A stretch of 44,757 bases of DNA from NCBI GenBank assembly GCA_009787445.1, contig WRFX01000004.1, positions 1 to 44,757 of the forward strand, read 5' to 3'. The notes under the pieces are model-generated. The model did not search any database. It saw only the letters and a list, made by a program, of their open reading frames with translations, and had not been told where the DNA came from. Below, one piece after another: positions 7,861 to 16,200 of the stretch (the first letter of the stretch is position 1; each line of letters opens with the position of its first letter). The translations under genes and the position numbers were made by a program. This stretch comes from Chitinivibrionia bacterium (GTDB taxonomy: Bacteria; Fibrobacterota; Chitinivibrionia; Chitinivibrionales; Chitinivibrionaceae).

Positions 7861-9204
7861 ATGCGATTGATTAAAAATAATTTTTTAGATAACGACGAAT
7901 ACGAAAGAATGCCGATTCTTTTTACTCCTTTTTGCAGAGTTGAAACCGCGACAAAAGTTTTCGCCGCGATAAGAAAATCCAAGCCGAAAAAATTATACGT
8001 ATTTTCGGACGGTTGGCGCGAAGAAAAAGACGGCGAAAAGGAAAAAGTCCAATATTTGCGACAATACGTTACGGAAAACGTGGATTGGGATTGTCAAGTT
8101 TTTACTAAATTTGAAAGCAAAAATTTGGGAACGAGATTTGGAATAGAGAGCGCGATAGATTGGTTTTTTGAAAACGAAGAAATGGGAATAATCCTTGAAG
8201 ACGACTGTTTGCCCGCGCCGAGTTTTTTTAGATTTTGCGCGGAAATGTTGGTAAAATACAAAGACGAAGAAAAAATTTTTCTTATTAACGGAACAAACGA
8301 GAGTAGCAAAAAATCGTCGGCAAATTCGTATTCTTTTAGGCGAATTTACGATATTCCCGAAGACGTTACGCAATTATGGGGCTGGGGTTCTTGGCGACGA
8401 GCGTGGAAAAAACACGACAAAAAAATGTCGAAATTGCAAGAATACAAAAATAAATGCGAATATCAAAATACTTCGGATAACGACGAATATTTGAAAAATA
8501 AACGAATAAGCGTTCTCGTAAATCAAATGGAGCATATATTATCCGACGAAAACAAAACGTGGGACTTGCAGTTTAAGTTTTCAATTTTGACTCAAAACGG
8601 GCTGTTTATTATTCCCGATTGCAATTTGGTAACGAATATCGGCTGCGGCGCGTCGGTGGCGGCTCACGGCGCGTTTGAATATATAATCGGCGGAACTTTA
8701 ATTCCGGGCGAATTTTTGTTTCCCGCGTTGCATCCGTCGCAAATTTTACCACAAATTTTATCGACAAAAGAGTGTTTGCGCGCCGCGTATATGTCGATTT
8801 TTAAAGAAAAAGAATTTTGGGATATGGAAACAAGAATTTCAAACGAAATTTTGGACGTTCATAATTTTTTGGTAAAAAGTTCGCTTTCTTCTGAACAATT
8901 TTCTAAAATGTTTGAGCCGTTTATTTCGGAAAAATTGCATACTTTAATAAATATTTCCGCGCATTTTAAGGAATTTGGCAAAGCGCAAAAATATCTTTAT
9001 TTATCTTTGACGCGGTCTTTGCTTCGCGGAGAATATAATATCTGTTCTAAATGCGAAAAACGCGAATGTTTGTCGGTTTGTCCGTCAAATTGCATTTCTT
9101 TGTTTCAAACGCAGGAAAAAGAAATCGTCGTTAATATAGACAGAAAAATATGTCAATATTGCTTTAATTGCGTGAAAAGTTGTGGAGCAATAAAGCAAAA
9201 ATAG
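7861..9204 (+). CDS. HlpA-like glycosyltransferase-ferredoxin fusion (copy C)
   Basis: The third paralogue has 447 residues and lies in opposite orientation to copies A and B. The frame stays open far upstream on the antisense of copy B. The ATG at 7861 is chosen because GGAGGG precedes it by six bases and because it gives the shared MRLIKNNFLDN start. It has the same GT-A motif (ILEDD) and tryptophan-rich WGWGSWRRAWK. Its C-terminal cysteines are CxxCxxxxCxxxCP and CxxCxxCxxxC. The central 90-180 region is almost identical in all three proteins, while the 200-400 region differs more. I infer a role in surface glycan synthesis with an Fe-S module of unknown purpose. Confidence 0.8.
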   Translation: MRLIKNNFLDNDEYERMPILFTPFCRVETATKVFAAIRKSKPKKLYVFSDGWREEKDGEKEKVQYLRQYVTENVDWDCQVFTKFESKNLGTRFGIESAIDWFFENEEMGIILEDDCLPAPSFFRFCAEMLVKYKDEEKIFLINGTNESSKKSSANSYSFRRIYDIPEDVTQLWGWGSWRRAWKKHDKKMSKLQEYKNKCEYQNTSDNDEYLKNKRISVLVNQMEHILSDENKTWDLQFKFSILTQNGLFIIPDCNLVTNIGCGASVAAHGAFEYIIGGTLIPGEFLFPALHPSQILPQILSTKECLRAAYMSIFKEKEFWDMETRISNEILDVHNFLVKSSLSSEQFSKMFEPFISEKLHTLINISAHFKEFGKAQKYLYLSLTRSLLRGEYNICSKCEKRECLSVCPSNCISLFQTQEKEIVVNIDRKICQYCFNCVKSCGAIKQK

Positions 9205-9372
9205 CGGTTTTTTCGCAACAACAAGAAAATTTTCTTTGCAAAACATAATTTTCATAAAAAAACAAGCGAACTTTAAAAATTCGTATTATATTTACTAAAT
9301 AAGGGTTCAGACACCATAACCTTTGTTTCATAAAATCTTTAATTTTTTAATTCATTAACAAAGGAGTTTTTA

Positions 9373-9858
9373 ATGAAAAAACTGTTTGCGATAGGTTTAT
9401 TCCTATCAATATTTTTACTTATTTTTTCTCTATTCGTTGTAGGATGTACTTGCGGTGGAACTACTTCCAAGGGTTTTTATTTATTAGTAAATAAAACCAA
9501 TAGTGCGTTAAACTACAAAGCGTGTTCCGTCACGTTTTGTTTCGATACGCTTTTGGCGCCTAACGATACCTTGTTTTTATATTCTATAAAGAGTGTATCG
9601 GGCGACGATTTTGTTGAAGACCCGACGTATTTTGAGGCGGGCGCTACACCGGGCGGTACCATAGTAATTAAAAACGACGATGACAAAGTATTGTTTTATA
9701 GGTTTGGCAATACGGAACAGTTATGCGGAGAGACAGATTTTGTATCGTCAAAAAGAGGCAAACGCGATTATTATTACAATTATCATTGGACAATAACTCC
9801 CGAATACATTGCCGAAAAATCCTGCAATATGTCTTTGGAAGAATTGGAAAAGGAGTAA
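9373..9858 (+). CDS. Predicted lipoprotein, paralogue of the next gene
   Basis: The 161-residue protein starts with a lipoprotein signal peptide ending in the lipobox VVGC (Cys25), so it should be lipid-anchored. The body is short and beta-rich, with NDTLFLYS, CGETDFV and a C-terminal SCNMSLEELE shared with the protein at 9863-10375. I do not recognise a function. AAGGAG stands ahead of the ATG. The 168 bases before it hold no gene; they contain AT-rich promoter-like sequence near 9285-9300 and a weak GGTT...AACC dyad. The next gene starts four bases after the stop, so the two form an operon. Confidence 0.75.
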   Translation: MKKLFAIGLFLSIFLLIFSLFVVGCTCGGTTSKGFYLLVNKTNSALNYKACSVTFCFDTLLAPNDTLFLYSIKSVSGDDFVEDPTYFEAGATPGGTIVIKNDDDKVLFYRFGNTEQLCGETDFVSSKRGKRDYYYNYHWTITPEYIAEKSCNMSLEELEKE

Positions 9859-9862
9859 AACT

Positions 9863-10375
9863 ATGAAAAACTTGAAAAAATTTTTCACTTTGCTTATTTT
9901 CTCTTGTATTGTCATATTATTTGTGAGTGGATGTGACGATGGATGCGACCATTGCAATGAATCTTATTCCAGATGGTACCATTTTTTAGTGAATAATACG
10001 GACAAAATATTGTATTATGAAGCATATTATGAAGACGATTCCGATGAAGATATTTTGTCGTTTGATACGACTTTACTTCCAAACGACACTTTGTTTTTGT
10101 ATTCATATAAATTCACTCCGCCGGGCGCAAGTATTGACGACCCGACTCGTTTCTATTGGTTGTCAAGCAAAGTGGTAATTAAAGACGATGAACAAATAAT
10201 ATTGTTTTACAGGTCGTCAAAAACGGAGAATTGCGGAGAAACGGATTTTGTATTGGAGAAAACAACCAAAGACAAAGGTTACTCTTACTGGACAATAGAC
10301 CCCGACTACATTTCCAAAAAATCCTGCAATATGTCTTGGGAAGATTTGGAAAGGGATTATTTGGGAAACGAATAA
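9863..10375 (+). CDS. Predicted lipoprotein, tandem paralogue
   Basis: The 170-residue protein has a signal peptide with lipobox VSGC, followed by DDGCDHC. It shares several blocks with its upstream neighbour (LLPNDTLFLYS, CGETDFVLE, YWTIDPDYI, SCNMSWEDLE), so the pair arose by duplication. The start at 9863 rather than an in-frame ATG at 9809 follows from AAGGAG just before it (inside the upstream stop region) and from the position of the signal peptide. Extra cysteines in the mature N-terminus could bind metal or form disulfides. Function unknown. Confidence 0.75.
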   Translation: MKNLKKFFTLLIFSCIVILFVSGCDDGCDHCNESYSRWYHFLVNNTDKILYYEAYYEDDSDEDILSFDTTLLPNDTLFLYSYKFTPPGASIDDPTRFYWLSSKVVIKDDEQIILFYRSSKTENCGETDFVLEKTTKDKGYSYWTIDPDYISKKSCNMSWEDLERDYLGNE

Positions 10376-10390
10376 CGCAATTTTCCCTTC

Positions 10391-10804
10391 TCAATATTCT
10401 TCTTCCTCTTCTTCGTTTCCCGTTAAAACGTCCAAAGAATGTTTCATCCCGATTTTGGCGACTAACTTTTCAACCGTTTTTTTGCCTTTTTCGTCCAAAT
10501 CCAAAAAAAGCATTCCCGTCAACGTAAGCGACGGATTCGCGTCCGGCTTGCTCCATCGAACTTGAACGCTTACGTCGAGATTTCCAAGCGCCATATCAAA
10601 AACGCTTTTCGCAAGAATTATGCGAACTCCATATATTTTTTTATCGTCTAACGCGACGTTGCCGCAAAGCATCATTCCTTCGCTTGTGATGTCGACAACG
10701 CGACCGATTTCTTTTCCTGTTTTAAGGTCTATGACTTTAAGATAAAAGCACAATACTTCCCTTTGTACGCGCCTGTTGTTTTGTTTTAATGCGGTATTTC
10801 CCAT
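10391..10804 (-). CDS. PilZ domain protein, likely c-di-GMP receptor
   Basis: The 137-residue protein shows the two PilZ signatures: RRVQR near the N-terminus (RxxxR) and DITSEG about 28 residues later ([D/N]x[S/T]xxG). Both contact cyclic di-GMP in known PilZ proteins. The rest is the expected beta barrel, with a C-terminal acidic tail (EEEEEY). It lies 18 bases downstream of the PATAN-domain membrane protein and is probably cotranscribed with it. A PilB with MshEN domains at 25298 suggests that c-di-GMP signalling reaches pili in this organism. The link between these genes is inference. Confidence 0.8.
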   Translation of the reverse strand: MGNTALKQNNRRVQREVLCFYLKVIDLKTGKEIGRVVDITSEGMMLCGNVALDDKKIYGVRIILAKSVFDMALGNLDVSVQVRWSKPDANPSLTLTGMLFLDLDEKGKKTVEKLVAKIGMKHSLDVLTGNEEEEEEY

Positions 10805-10822
10805 TTATTTTAACCTCCAATT

Positions 10823-12775
10823 TTATTTCTCGTCTTTAATCGCCTGAACTTTTTTTGTAAATCTGTCTCGCTGTTCAGCCCAGCCCATAAGAATTTCCAT
10901 TGTTCCCAAATTTAGCGATTCGTTTTGCGCGCTACGATTCAAATGGAAATAAAAATTTCCCCTTCTGCAATTTAGCGCGTTATAAATCGACTTTACGCCG
11001 CCTTCGCCCGATTTATCGACGGCGCTGACGACTCGCCCGTTTTTGAAATATATAACCGAAATCGGCTTGTCTTCTTCTACGACCAAACAACCTGTGTACA
11101 TATTTCCTTCTATCATTTGCAAAACCGCCGTAAGATTGTCTTCGTGTATAACTCCCGACATATAACTGCCTTCGGAATACTGCGAAAAATTTTTGTCGCC
11201 GCCGCCGCGCAAATGCGATTGAACGTCGTCCAAAGTCGGTATGTCGTCGTAACAATAGACGCTTGCTCCGCCGAAAAGTTTTTTAATTTGCGTTTGTTTG
11301 TTTATAGGAATATTTATTAAAATTATCCCGACTTGACTGAATTTGTGGGTATTTGTAAATTCCTGATAAAATAATTGAAGCATAACTCTTGCGGCGTCCC
11401 AATCGGCGACAACTACGTTTGGAAAACTTTTGCGCATAATTTTTCTAAAACCTTTCATAGAACTCGTAGGTTTTGTGTTATATCCCTCGTTTTCGAGCAA
11501 AATTTTCAGCGAAACGACGTTTCCGTCGCTGCCCGTAAGCGAAATTTTATTTATCGAACCCGGCATAAGAAGCGCGATTCTTCTTTGGTATCGCTTTTTT
11601 TGATGCGTTTCGACCATCTTAAACAAAAACATAAGAAATAAAACGCCGCAAGCAATATAGCCAAATATAGGCGTTCCTAACAACTGACTAATAAATTCCC
11701 ACATTTTATTTTGCGAATGTATAATATTTGGGCTTTTATCCGACGATATAGCCGTATCTATAACCGAGTTAAGCGACGACAAACACAAATCCCACAAATT
11801 AGCGCCGTTAGATTCGTCTTTTTGTCCTATTTGCTGAAAAATTCTTTCAGTTTGCACGATAAGCATATCGGAGCCGACAATAATATTTTCTTCGTATGGC
11901 TTTTCGGGAGTTAAAAGCGTCGCGCTCGTCGCGCGTATAATTATCGGGCGCGTAAATCGCGGCTTTTTATTCACTTCTTCAAGCATAGAAAGAATTATAA
12001 GCGACGCAGTGCGTTCCAAAAGCGCGTCGTTTCTTCGCAAATGTAAAACGGGAGTATTTACAAAAATGTTTTTGTAATCGGGAGTATCGACAATAAGCGC
12101 GGTCGCTCGTTTTTCAACAAACATAACCATAGAAGGTTCGTTAAGTAAAAACGTGAAAAGCGGGTCTTTTCCCAAAAATCTATAAACATAAACGTTGCTT
12201 GTGTAAAATTTTCCTATTCCGTAAGCAAATTCGTCCGAAAGAATTTGCGGACTGCGCAAACGACGGTCGAAAACGGGAATATCCGCCGCTCGCAACTGCG
12301 CCGATTCGTTTGCGGCGGCTGTCTTAAAATTATCTCCGTAAATATATCCGACGCTTAAAATATTTGAACCGAATCTATTTGAAAGTCCTCTAATCGCCAA
12401 AGCGGGGTCTACGACAGGCATAGAAACCACGCCGTTTTTCAATAAGATAGAAAGTTCTTCTTCGCGAATCGGTTCGTCGGGAATCGTAAAATGCGGCGGA
12501 ATGCGAATTTTACCGTCTCTGACTATTTTTGCGTAATCTTCCGCCGTTACGGTAGAAAGCATAACGAGCAATTCTATACCGGGATTTTCCATAAGAACTT
12601 TTAATAAACCGTCTCTGCCTTCTATGGCGTATCTTTTGCATTCCGCGTAATTATTCAGTCGCACGACCATTTTTTCCGCGTAAGGCAAATCGGAAACGCG
12701 CGAATGCACGACGGCAATCCTCGCGTTTACCGCTGTAATAAATACTAAAAACAAGAGTAAAATTTTATTCGCCAT
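10823..12775 (-). CDS. Membrane-anchored signalling protein with degenerate receiver and PATAN (DUF4388) domain
   Basis: The 650-residue protein has an N-terminal signal sequence (MANKILLLFLVFITAVNA) and then about 350 extracytoplasmic residues with a periplasmic-binding-protein feel. One transmembrane helix follows (FGYIACGVLFLMFLFKMV, near 375-395), then a basic cytoplasmic stop. The cytoplasmic part starts with a receiver-like alpha/beta domain (ALLMPG...VVVADWDAARVM...GIILINIP), in which the usual phospho-acceptor aspartate environment is not clear. It ends in a DUF4388/PATAN domain (MSGVIHEDNLTAVLQMIEG...GCLVVEE...IYFKNGRVVSA). PATAN domains occur in prokaryotic signalling proteins, often tied to motility. 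A PilZ gene follows. Confidence 0.65.
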   Translation of the reverse strand: MANKILLLFLVFITAVNARIAVVHSRVSDLPYAEKMVVRLNNYAECKRYAIEGRDGLLKVLMENPGIELLVMLSTVTAEDYAKIVRDGKIRIPPHFTIPDEPIREEELSILLKNGVVSMPVVDPALAIRGLSNRFGSNILSVGYIYGDNFKTAAANESAQLRAADIPVFDRRLRSPQILSDEFAYGIGKFYTSNVYVYRFLGKDPLFTFLLNEPSMVMFVEKRATALIVDTPDYKNIFVNTPVLHLRRNDALLERTASLIILSMLEEVNKKPRFTRPIIIRATSATLLTPEKPYEENIIVGSDMLIVQTERIFQQIGQKDESNGANLWDLCLSSLNSVIDTAISSDKSPNIIHSQNKMWEFISQLLGTPIFGYIACGVLFLMFLFKMVETHQKKRYQRRIALLMPGSINKISLTGSDGNVVSLKILLENEGYNTKPTSSMKGFRKIMRKSFPNVVVADWDAARVMLQLFYQEFTNTHKFSQVGIILINIPINKQTQIKKLFGGASVYCYDDIPTLDDVQSHLRGGGDKNFSQYSEGSYMSGVIHEDNLTAVLQMIEGNMYTGCLVVEEDKPISVIYFKNGRVVSAVDKSGEGGVKSIYNALNCRRGNFYFHLNRSAQNESLNLGTMEILMGWAEQRDRFTKKVQAIKDEK

Positions 12776-12803
12776 AAAAAACCTTTACAATTATATTTAT
12801 AAA

Positions 12804-12820
12804 GAAAATAATATTATGCC
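12804..12820 (-). promoter_or_regulatory. Promoter-like element GGCATAATATTATTTTC
   Basis: Read on the minus strand, this matches the recurring GGCAWATATTATTTTT pattern. It lies 28 bases ahead of the ATG at 12775 and probably marks the core promoter of the PATAN-PilZ operon. Confidence 0.4.
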
Positions 12821-12878
12821 ATTCGTTTGCGGCGCATTTTAAGAAAAATTATAAAATTTCGGTTTTTTTCAGAAAATA

Positions 12879-12911
12879 TTTGCTTTTTTAAGTATATTTA
12901 TTGTATCTTTG
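12879..12911 (+). promoter_or_regulatory. Bacteroidota-type promoter TTTG-N21-TATCTTTG for the V-ATPase operon
   Basis: TTTG at 12879-12882 and TATCTTTG at 12904-12911 are separated by 21 bases. This fits the TTTG / TAnnTTTG promoter known for the primary sigma factor of Bacteroidota. The element lies about 68 bases before the ATG at 12980, leaving an AT-rich leader. No TTGACA/TATAAT pair with normal spacing competes. Confidence 0.5.
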
Positions 12912-12979
12912 TTTAAAGGATGCTTGTAAAAATTTAACAAATTTTAATTTTATGGGAAAATTTAATTTCGGGAGGGCTG

Positions 12980-13579
12980 ATGGAAGGAAAGGTTTCACAA
13001 TTAGCGGAAAGATTGCTTAAAGAAGGCGTTGAGCAGGGCGAAAAGAAAAAAGAAGAGATTATCGCGCAGGCGAAAGCGCAGGCGGATGAAATTATTGCGA
13101 CTGCGAAAAAACAGTCGGAAAAAATAATTTCGGAGGCGAATCAAAAAGCGGAAGACGCGAAGAAAAACGCGGATTCCGAAATCAAGTTGTCGGGACAACA
13201 GGCGTTAAGCGCGCTTAAAAGTAAAATTACGGACGTCGTTTCGGCAAAAGCGCTCGACGGCGCAATAAGCGATTCGCTCGTAAAAAACATACCCGACTAC
13301 GTTAAAGCGGTATTGTCTAACTGGAAAGGCAGCGATTCTTCCATAGAAGTTTTGCTTTCTCACGAACAAAAAGACAAACTCGAAAAAGACATTGCGGCGG
13401 CAATCAAGGGAATTATGAAAGCGGGAGTAACAATCTCCGCGTCGAAGAGCGTAAAAAACGGCTTTCAAATCGGCGAGTCGAACGGTACTTTCAAAGTAAC
13501 GTTTACCGACGGCGATTTTGCCGAATATTTTAAGGAATATTTACGTCCGAAAGTAAAGTCAATTCTTTTCGGGGAATAG
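12980..13579 (+). CDS. atpE: V-type ATP synthase/ATPase subunit E
   Basis: The 199-residue protein has the E-subunit layout: a long charged N-terminal helix (about residues 5-75, alternating Lys/Glu/Ala, as in KKEEIIAQAKAQADEI) that forms the peripheral stalk, then a compact C-terminal domain. It is the first gene of the operon. A GGGAGGG site precedes the ATG. Identification relies on this helix pattern and on the catalytic genes downstream. The gene symbol follows V-ATPase usage, not the F-type AtpE proteolipid. Confidence 0.85.
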   Translation: MEGKVSQLAERLLKEGVEQGEKKKEEIIAQAKAQADEIIATAKKQSEKIISEANQKAEDAKKNADSEIKLSGQQALSALKSKITDVVSAKALDGAISDSLVKNIPDYVKAVLSNWKGSDSSIEVLLSHEQKDKLEKDIAAAIKGIMKAGVTISASKSVKNGFQIGESNGTFKVTFTDGDFAEYFKEYLRPKVKSILFGE

Positions 13580-13586
13580 GATATAA

Positions 13587-14375
13587 ATGAGTCGTAAATA
13601 CTATTATCTTGTAACCGGACTTCCAAACCTTGCCGATAACGTTAAGAATTTCGATTACGCAAAGATACGGGAAGAAGTTATTGAAGTTTTAGCGAAAGAG
13701 GACGCGGAATTGGTAAAATTTCTCCTCTTGCGTTTCGACAACGAAAACATAATCAATATCCTCGATAAAAAGCAGGAATTTGATTCTCGCGGTTGGTTCT
13801 CGCGTTCGGAGTTGGAAGAGGCGGTAAATAACTTCGACGCGCTTCCGAAATATCTTCAAGTATTTTTGCAAAATCGCAAAGACGATAAGGAAAGCGTCGC
13901 CGGACTCGGCGTTTTTGAGCAGTTGTCTTATCTTTATTATAAGGAATTGTCGGGCGTAAACGCTTGGTTTGCGAAATGGGCTGTTTTTTGCGCGGATATT
14001 CAAAATGTCGTCGCGGCGTCAAACGCAAGAGAATTGGGCGTTTCTGCGGAAAGAAGCGTAATTCAAATAAACGACAATGCGGAAAAGATAGCGAAAAGCA
14101 GAGCGTCGGACTTCGGTTTGGGAAATTCGTTGTCGTGGATGGAGCAAATTTCCAAAAACATTAACGACCCTATCGCTTTGGAAGAGGCGATTGACGATAT
14201 TTATTGGAAAAAAGTGGACGAACTTTCTATCGGCAGCGAATTTGGAATGGAAAGCGTGTTGGGTTTTATGGTAAAAGCAAACAGCATTGAACGCTGGCTG
14301 CGTTTGGATACGGAAAACGGAATTGCGCGGGCGAAAGGTTTAATCGAAAACCTTAAATCGTCTTTGCAAAAATGA
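13587..14375 (+). CDS. DUF2764 protein, V-ATPase operon component (probable C-subunit counterpart)
   Basis: The 262-residue protein begins MSRKYYYLVTGLPNLADN, typical of DUF2764 proteins that sit between E and A genes in V-ATPase operons of Bacteroidota, Spirochaetota and others. By position and helical content it probably takes the place of subunit C, which couples the central stalk to the membrane ring; this is inference. It starts seven bases after the E gene stop. Confidence 0.8.
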   Translation: MSRKYYYLVTGLPNLADNVKNFDYAKIREEVIEVLAKEDAELVKFLLLRFDNENIINILDKKQEFDSRGWFSRSELEEAVNNFDALPKYLQVFLQNRKDDKESVAGLGVFEQLSYLYYKELSGVNAWFAKWAVFCADIQNVVAASNARELGVSAERSVIQINDNAEKIAKSRASDFGLGNSLSWMEQISKNINDPIALEEAIDDIYWKKVDELSIGSEFGMESVLGFMVKANSIERWLRLDTENGIARAKGLIENLKSSLQK

Positions 14376-14407
14376 TAAAAACAAAAACTGACGGAGGAAA
14401 TATATAG

Positions 14408-16189
14408 ATGAGTACAAAAGGAAAAGTTGTCGGCGTTGTCGCAAACTTGGTAACTTTGGAGGTTGACGGACCTGTCGGGCAGAACGAAATCTGTTTTATA
14501 GACCTCAAAGGTACAAAACTTATGGCGGAAGTCATAAAAGTTATGGGCGACAAAGTGGCGGTTCAGGTATTTGAAAGCACACGAGGATTGCAAGTCGGCG
14601 TCAGCGCCGAATTTGCGGGAAGAATGTTGGAAGTAACTTTGGGACCCGGTATGTTGTCGAAAACTTACGACGGTCTCCAAAACGATTTACATAAAATGGA
14701 AGGCGTGTTCCTGAAAAGAGGAGAATATACGCAACCGCTTAATCCCGGTCAGAAATGGAAATTTACTCCATTGGCGAAAGTCGGAGACGAAGTTGAAGCG
14801 GCGTCGTGGCTCGGCGAAGTAAAGGAAAACTGGCTCGACCATAAAATTATGGTTCCGTTTGACCTTAAAGGTACGGCGAAAATCAAAAAAATCGTTTCGG
14901 CGGGAGAATATACTTCCGATTCCGAAATCGCGGTTTTGACGGACGCTAACGGAAACGATATTTCGGTTTCTATGGAAATTAAATGGGCTGTAAAACGCGA
15001 AGTTTCGGCTTATAAAAGCAAACCTCGTCCGTTCAAACTGTTTGAAACGGGAGTGCGCACAGTCGATACGCTTAATCCGCTTGCGGAAGGCGGAACAGGA
15101 TTTATGCCCGGACCTTTCGGCGCGGGAAAAACCGTTATGCAGCACTCGTTTGCCAAAAACGCAAACGCCGATATTATCGTTATGGTGGCGTGCGGCGAAA
15201 GAGCCAACGAAGTCGTGGAAATCTTTACCGAATTTCCCGAACTTGAAGACCCGAGAACCGGCAGAAAACTTATGGAAAGAACGGTAATTATCGCAAACAC
15301 GTCGAATATGCCCGTCGCGGCTCGCGAAGCGTCGGTTTATACGGGAATGACGATTGCGGAATATTATCGTTCTATGGGAATGAAAGTGCTTTTGCTCGCG
15401 GACTCAACGTCGCGTTGGGCGCAGGCGTTGCGCGAAATGTCTAACCGTTTGGAAGAATTGCCCGGTCAAGACGCGTTTCCGATGGACTTGTCTGCGATTA
15501 TCGCGCAATTTTACGCTCGAAACGGTTATGTTGAACTTAACAACGGAAAAACCGGCTCTATAACGTTTTTGGGAGCGGTATCGCCCGCAGGCGGAAACCT
15601 TAAAGAACCCGTTACCGAATCGACAAAAAAAGCGGCGAGATGTTTTTACGCATTAGACCAAGCGCGCGCGGATTCAAAACGTTATCCCGCTATCGACCCC
15701 ATAGAAAGTTACTCGAAATATATCGAATATCCCGAACTTGTGGCGTATCTCGAAGAAAATGTTCAAAAGGGCTGGGCAGACGGCGTTCAAATTCTCAAAG
15801 ACGTGCTTTTGAGAGGAAAAGAAGCGAAAGACCAAATAAATATTTTGGGAGACGACGGCGTTCCGCTCGAATACCATATTACGTATAATAAGTCCGAAGT
15901 TGTGGATTTTTCCATTTTACAGCAGGATTCTTTCGATAAAGTTGACGGAACTACGCCGATGCCGCGTCAAAAGCAACTTACTAACGTAGTTTTGGATATT
16001 TGTCAAAGCAATTACAATTTTGAGGATTTTGAAGACGTGAACAAGTTTTTCAGACGTATAATAAACCTGATAAATCAAATGAAATACACGAAATTTGAAA
16101 GTCAGGAATTTTATGCGGCGGAAAAGGAATTGAAGGATTTTACGGCGACCAAAAAAGTTGCCAACGACAATAAAAAAGAATCAGCGTAA
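14408..16189 (+). CDS. atpA: V-type ATP synthase/ATPase catalytic subunit A
   Basis: The 593-residue protein is the catalytic subunit. It has the N-terminal barrel (GKVVGVVANLVTLEVDGP), the long A-type insert (about 115-185), and the P-loop GPFGAGKT near residue 235. The conserved ACGERANEV, LLADSTSRWAQALRE and GNLKEPVTEST stretches follow. Length and motifs are normal for the family. With subunit B it forms the A3B3 head that hydrolyses or makes ATP. A GGAGG site lies a short way before the ATG. Confidence 0.97.
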   Translation: MSTKGKVVGVVANLVTLEVDGPVGQNEICFIDLKGTKLMAEVIKVMGDKVAVQVFESTRGLQVGVSAEFAGRMLEVTLGPGMLSKTYDGLQNDLHKMEGVFLKRGEYTQPLNPGQKWKFTPLAKVGDEVEAASWLGEVKENWLDHKIMVPFDLKGTAKIKKIVSAGEYTSDSEIAVLTDANGNDISVSMEIKWAVKREVSAYKSKPRPFKLFETGVRTVDTLNPLAEGGTGFMPGPFGAGKTVMQHSFAKNANADIIVMVACGERANEVVEIFTEFPELEDPRTGRKLMERTVIIANTSNMPVAAREASVYTGMTIAEYYRSMGMKVLLLADSTSRWAQALREMSNRLEELPGQDAFPMDLSAIIAQFYARNGYVELNNGKTGSITFLGAVSPAGGNLKEPVTESTKKAARCFYALDQARADSKRYPAIDPIESYSKYIEYPELVAYLEENVQKGWADGVQILKDVLLRGKEAKDQINILGDDGVPLEYHITYNKSEVVDFSILQQDSFDKVDGTTPMPRQKQLTNVVLDICQSNYNFEDFEDVNKFFRRIINLINQMKYTKFESQEFYAAEKELKDFTATKKVANDNKKESA

Positions 16190-16200
16190 GGAGTAAATAA

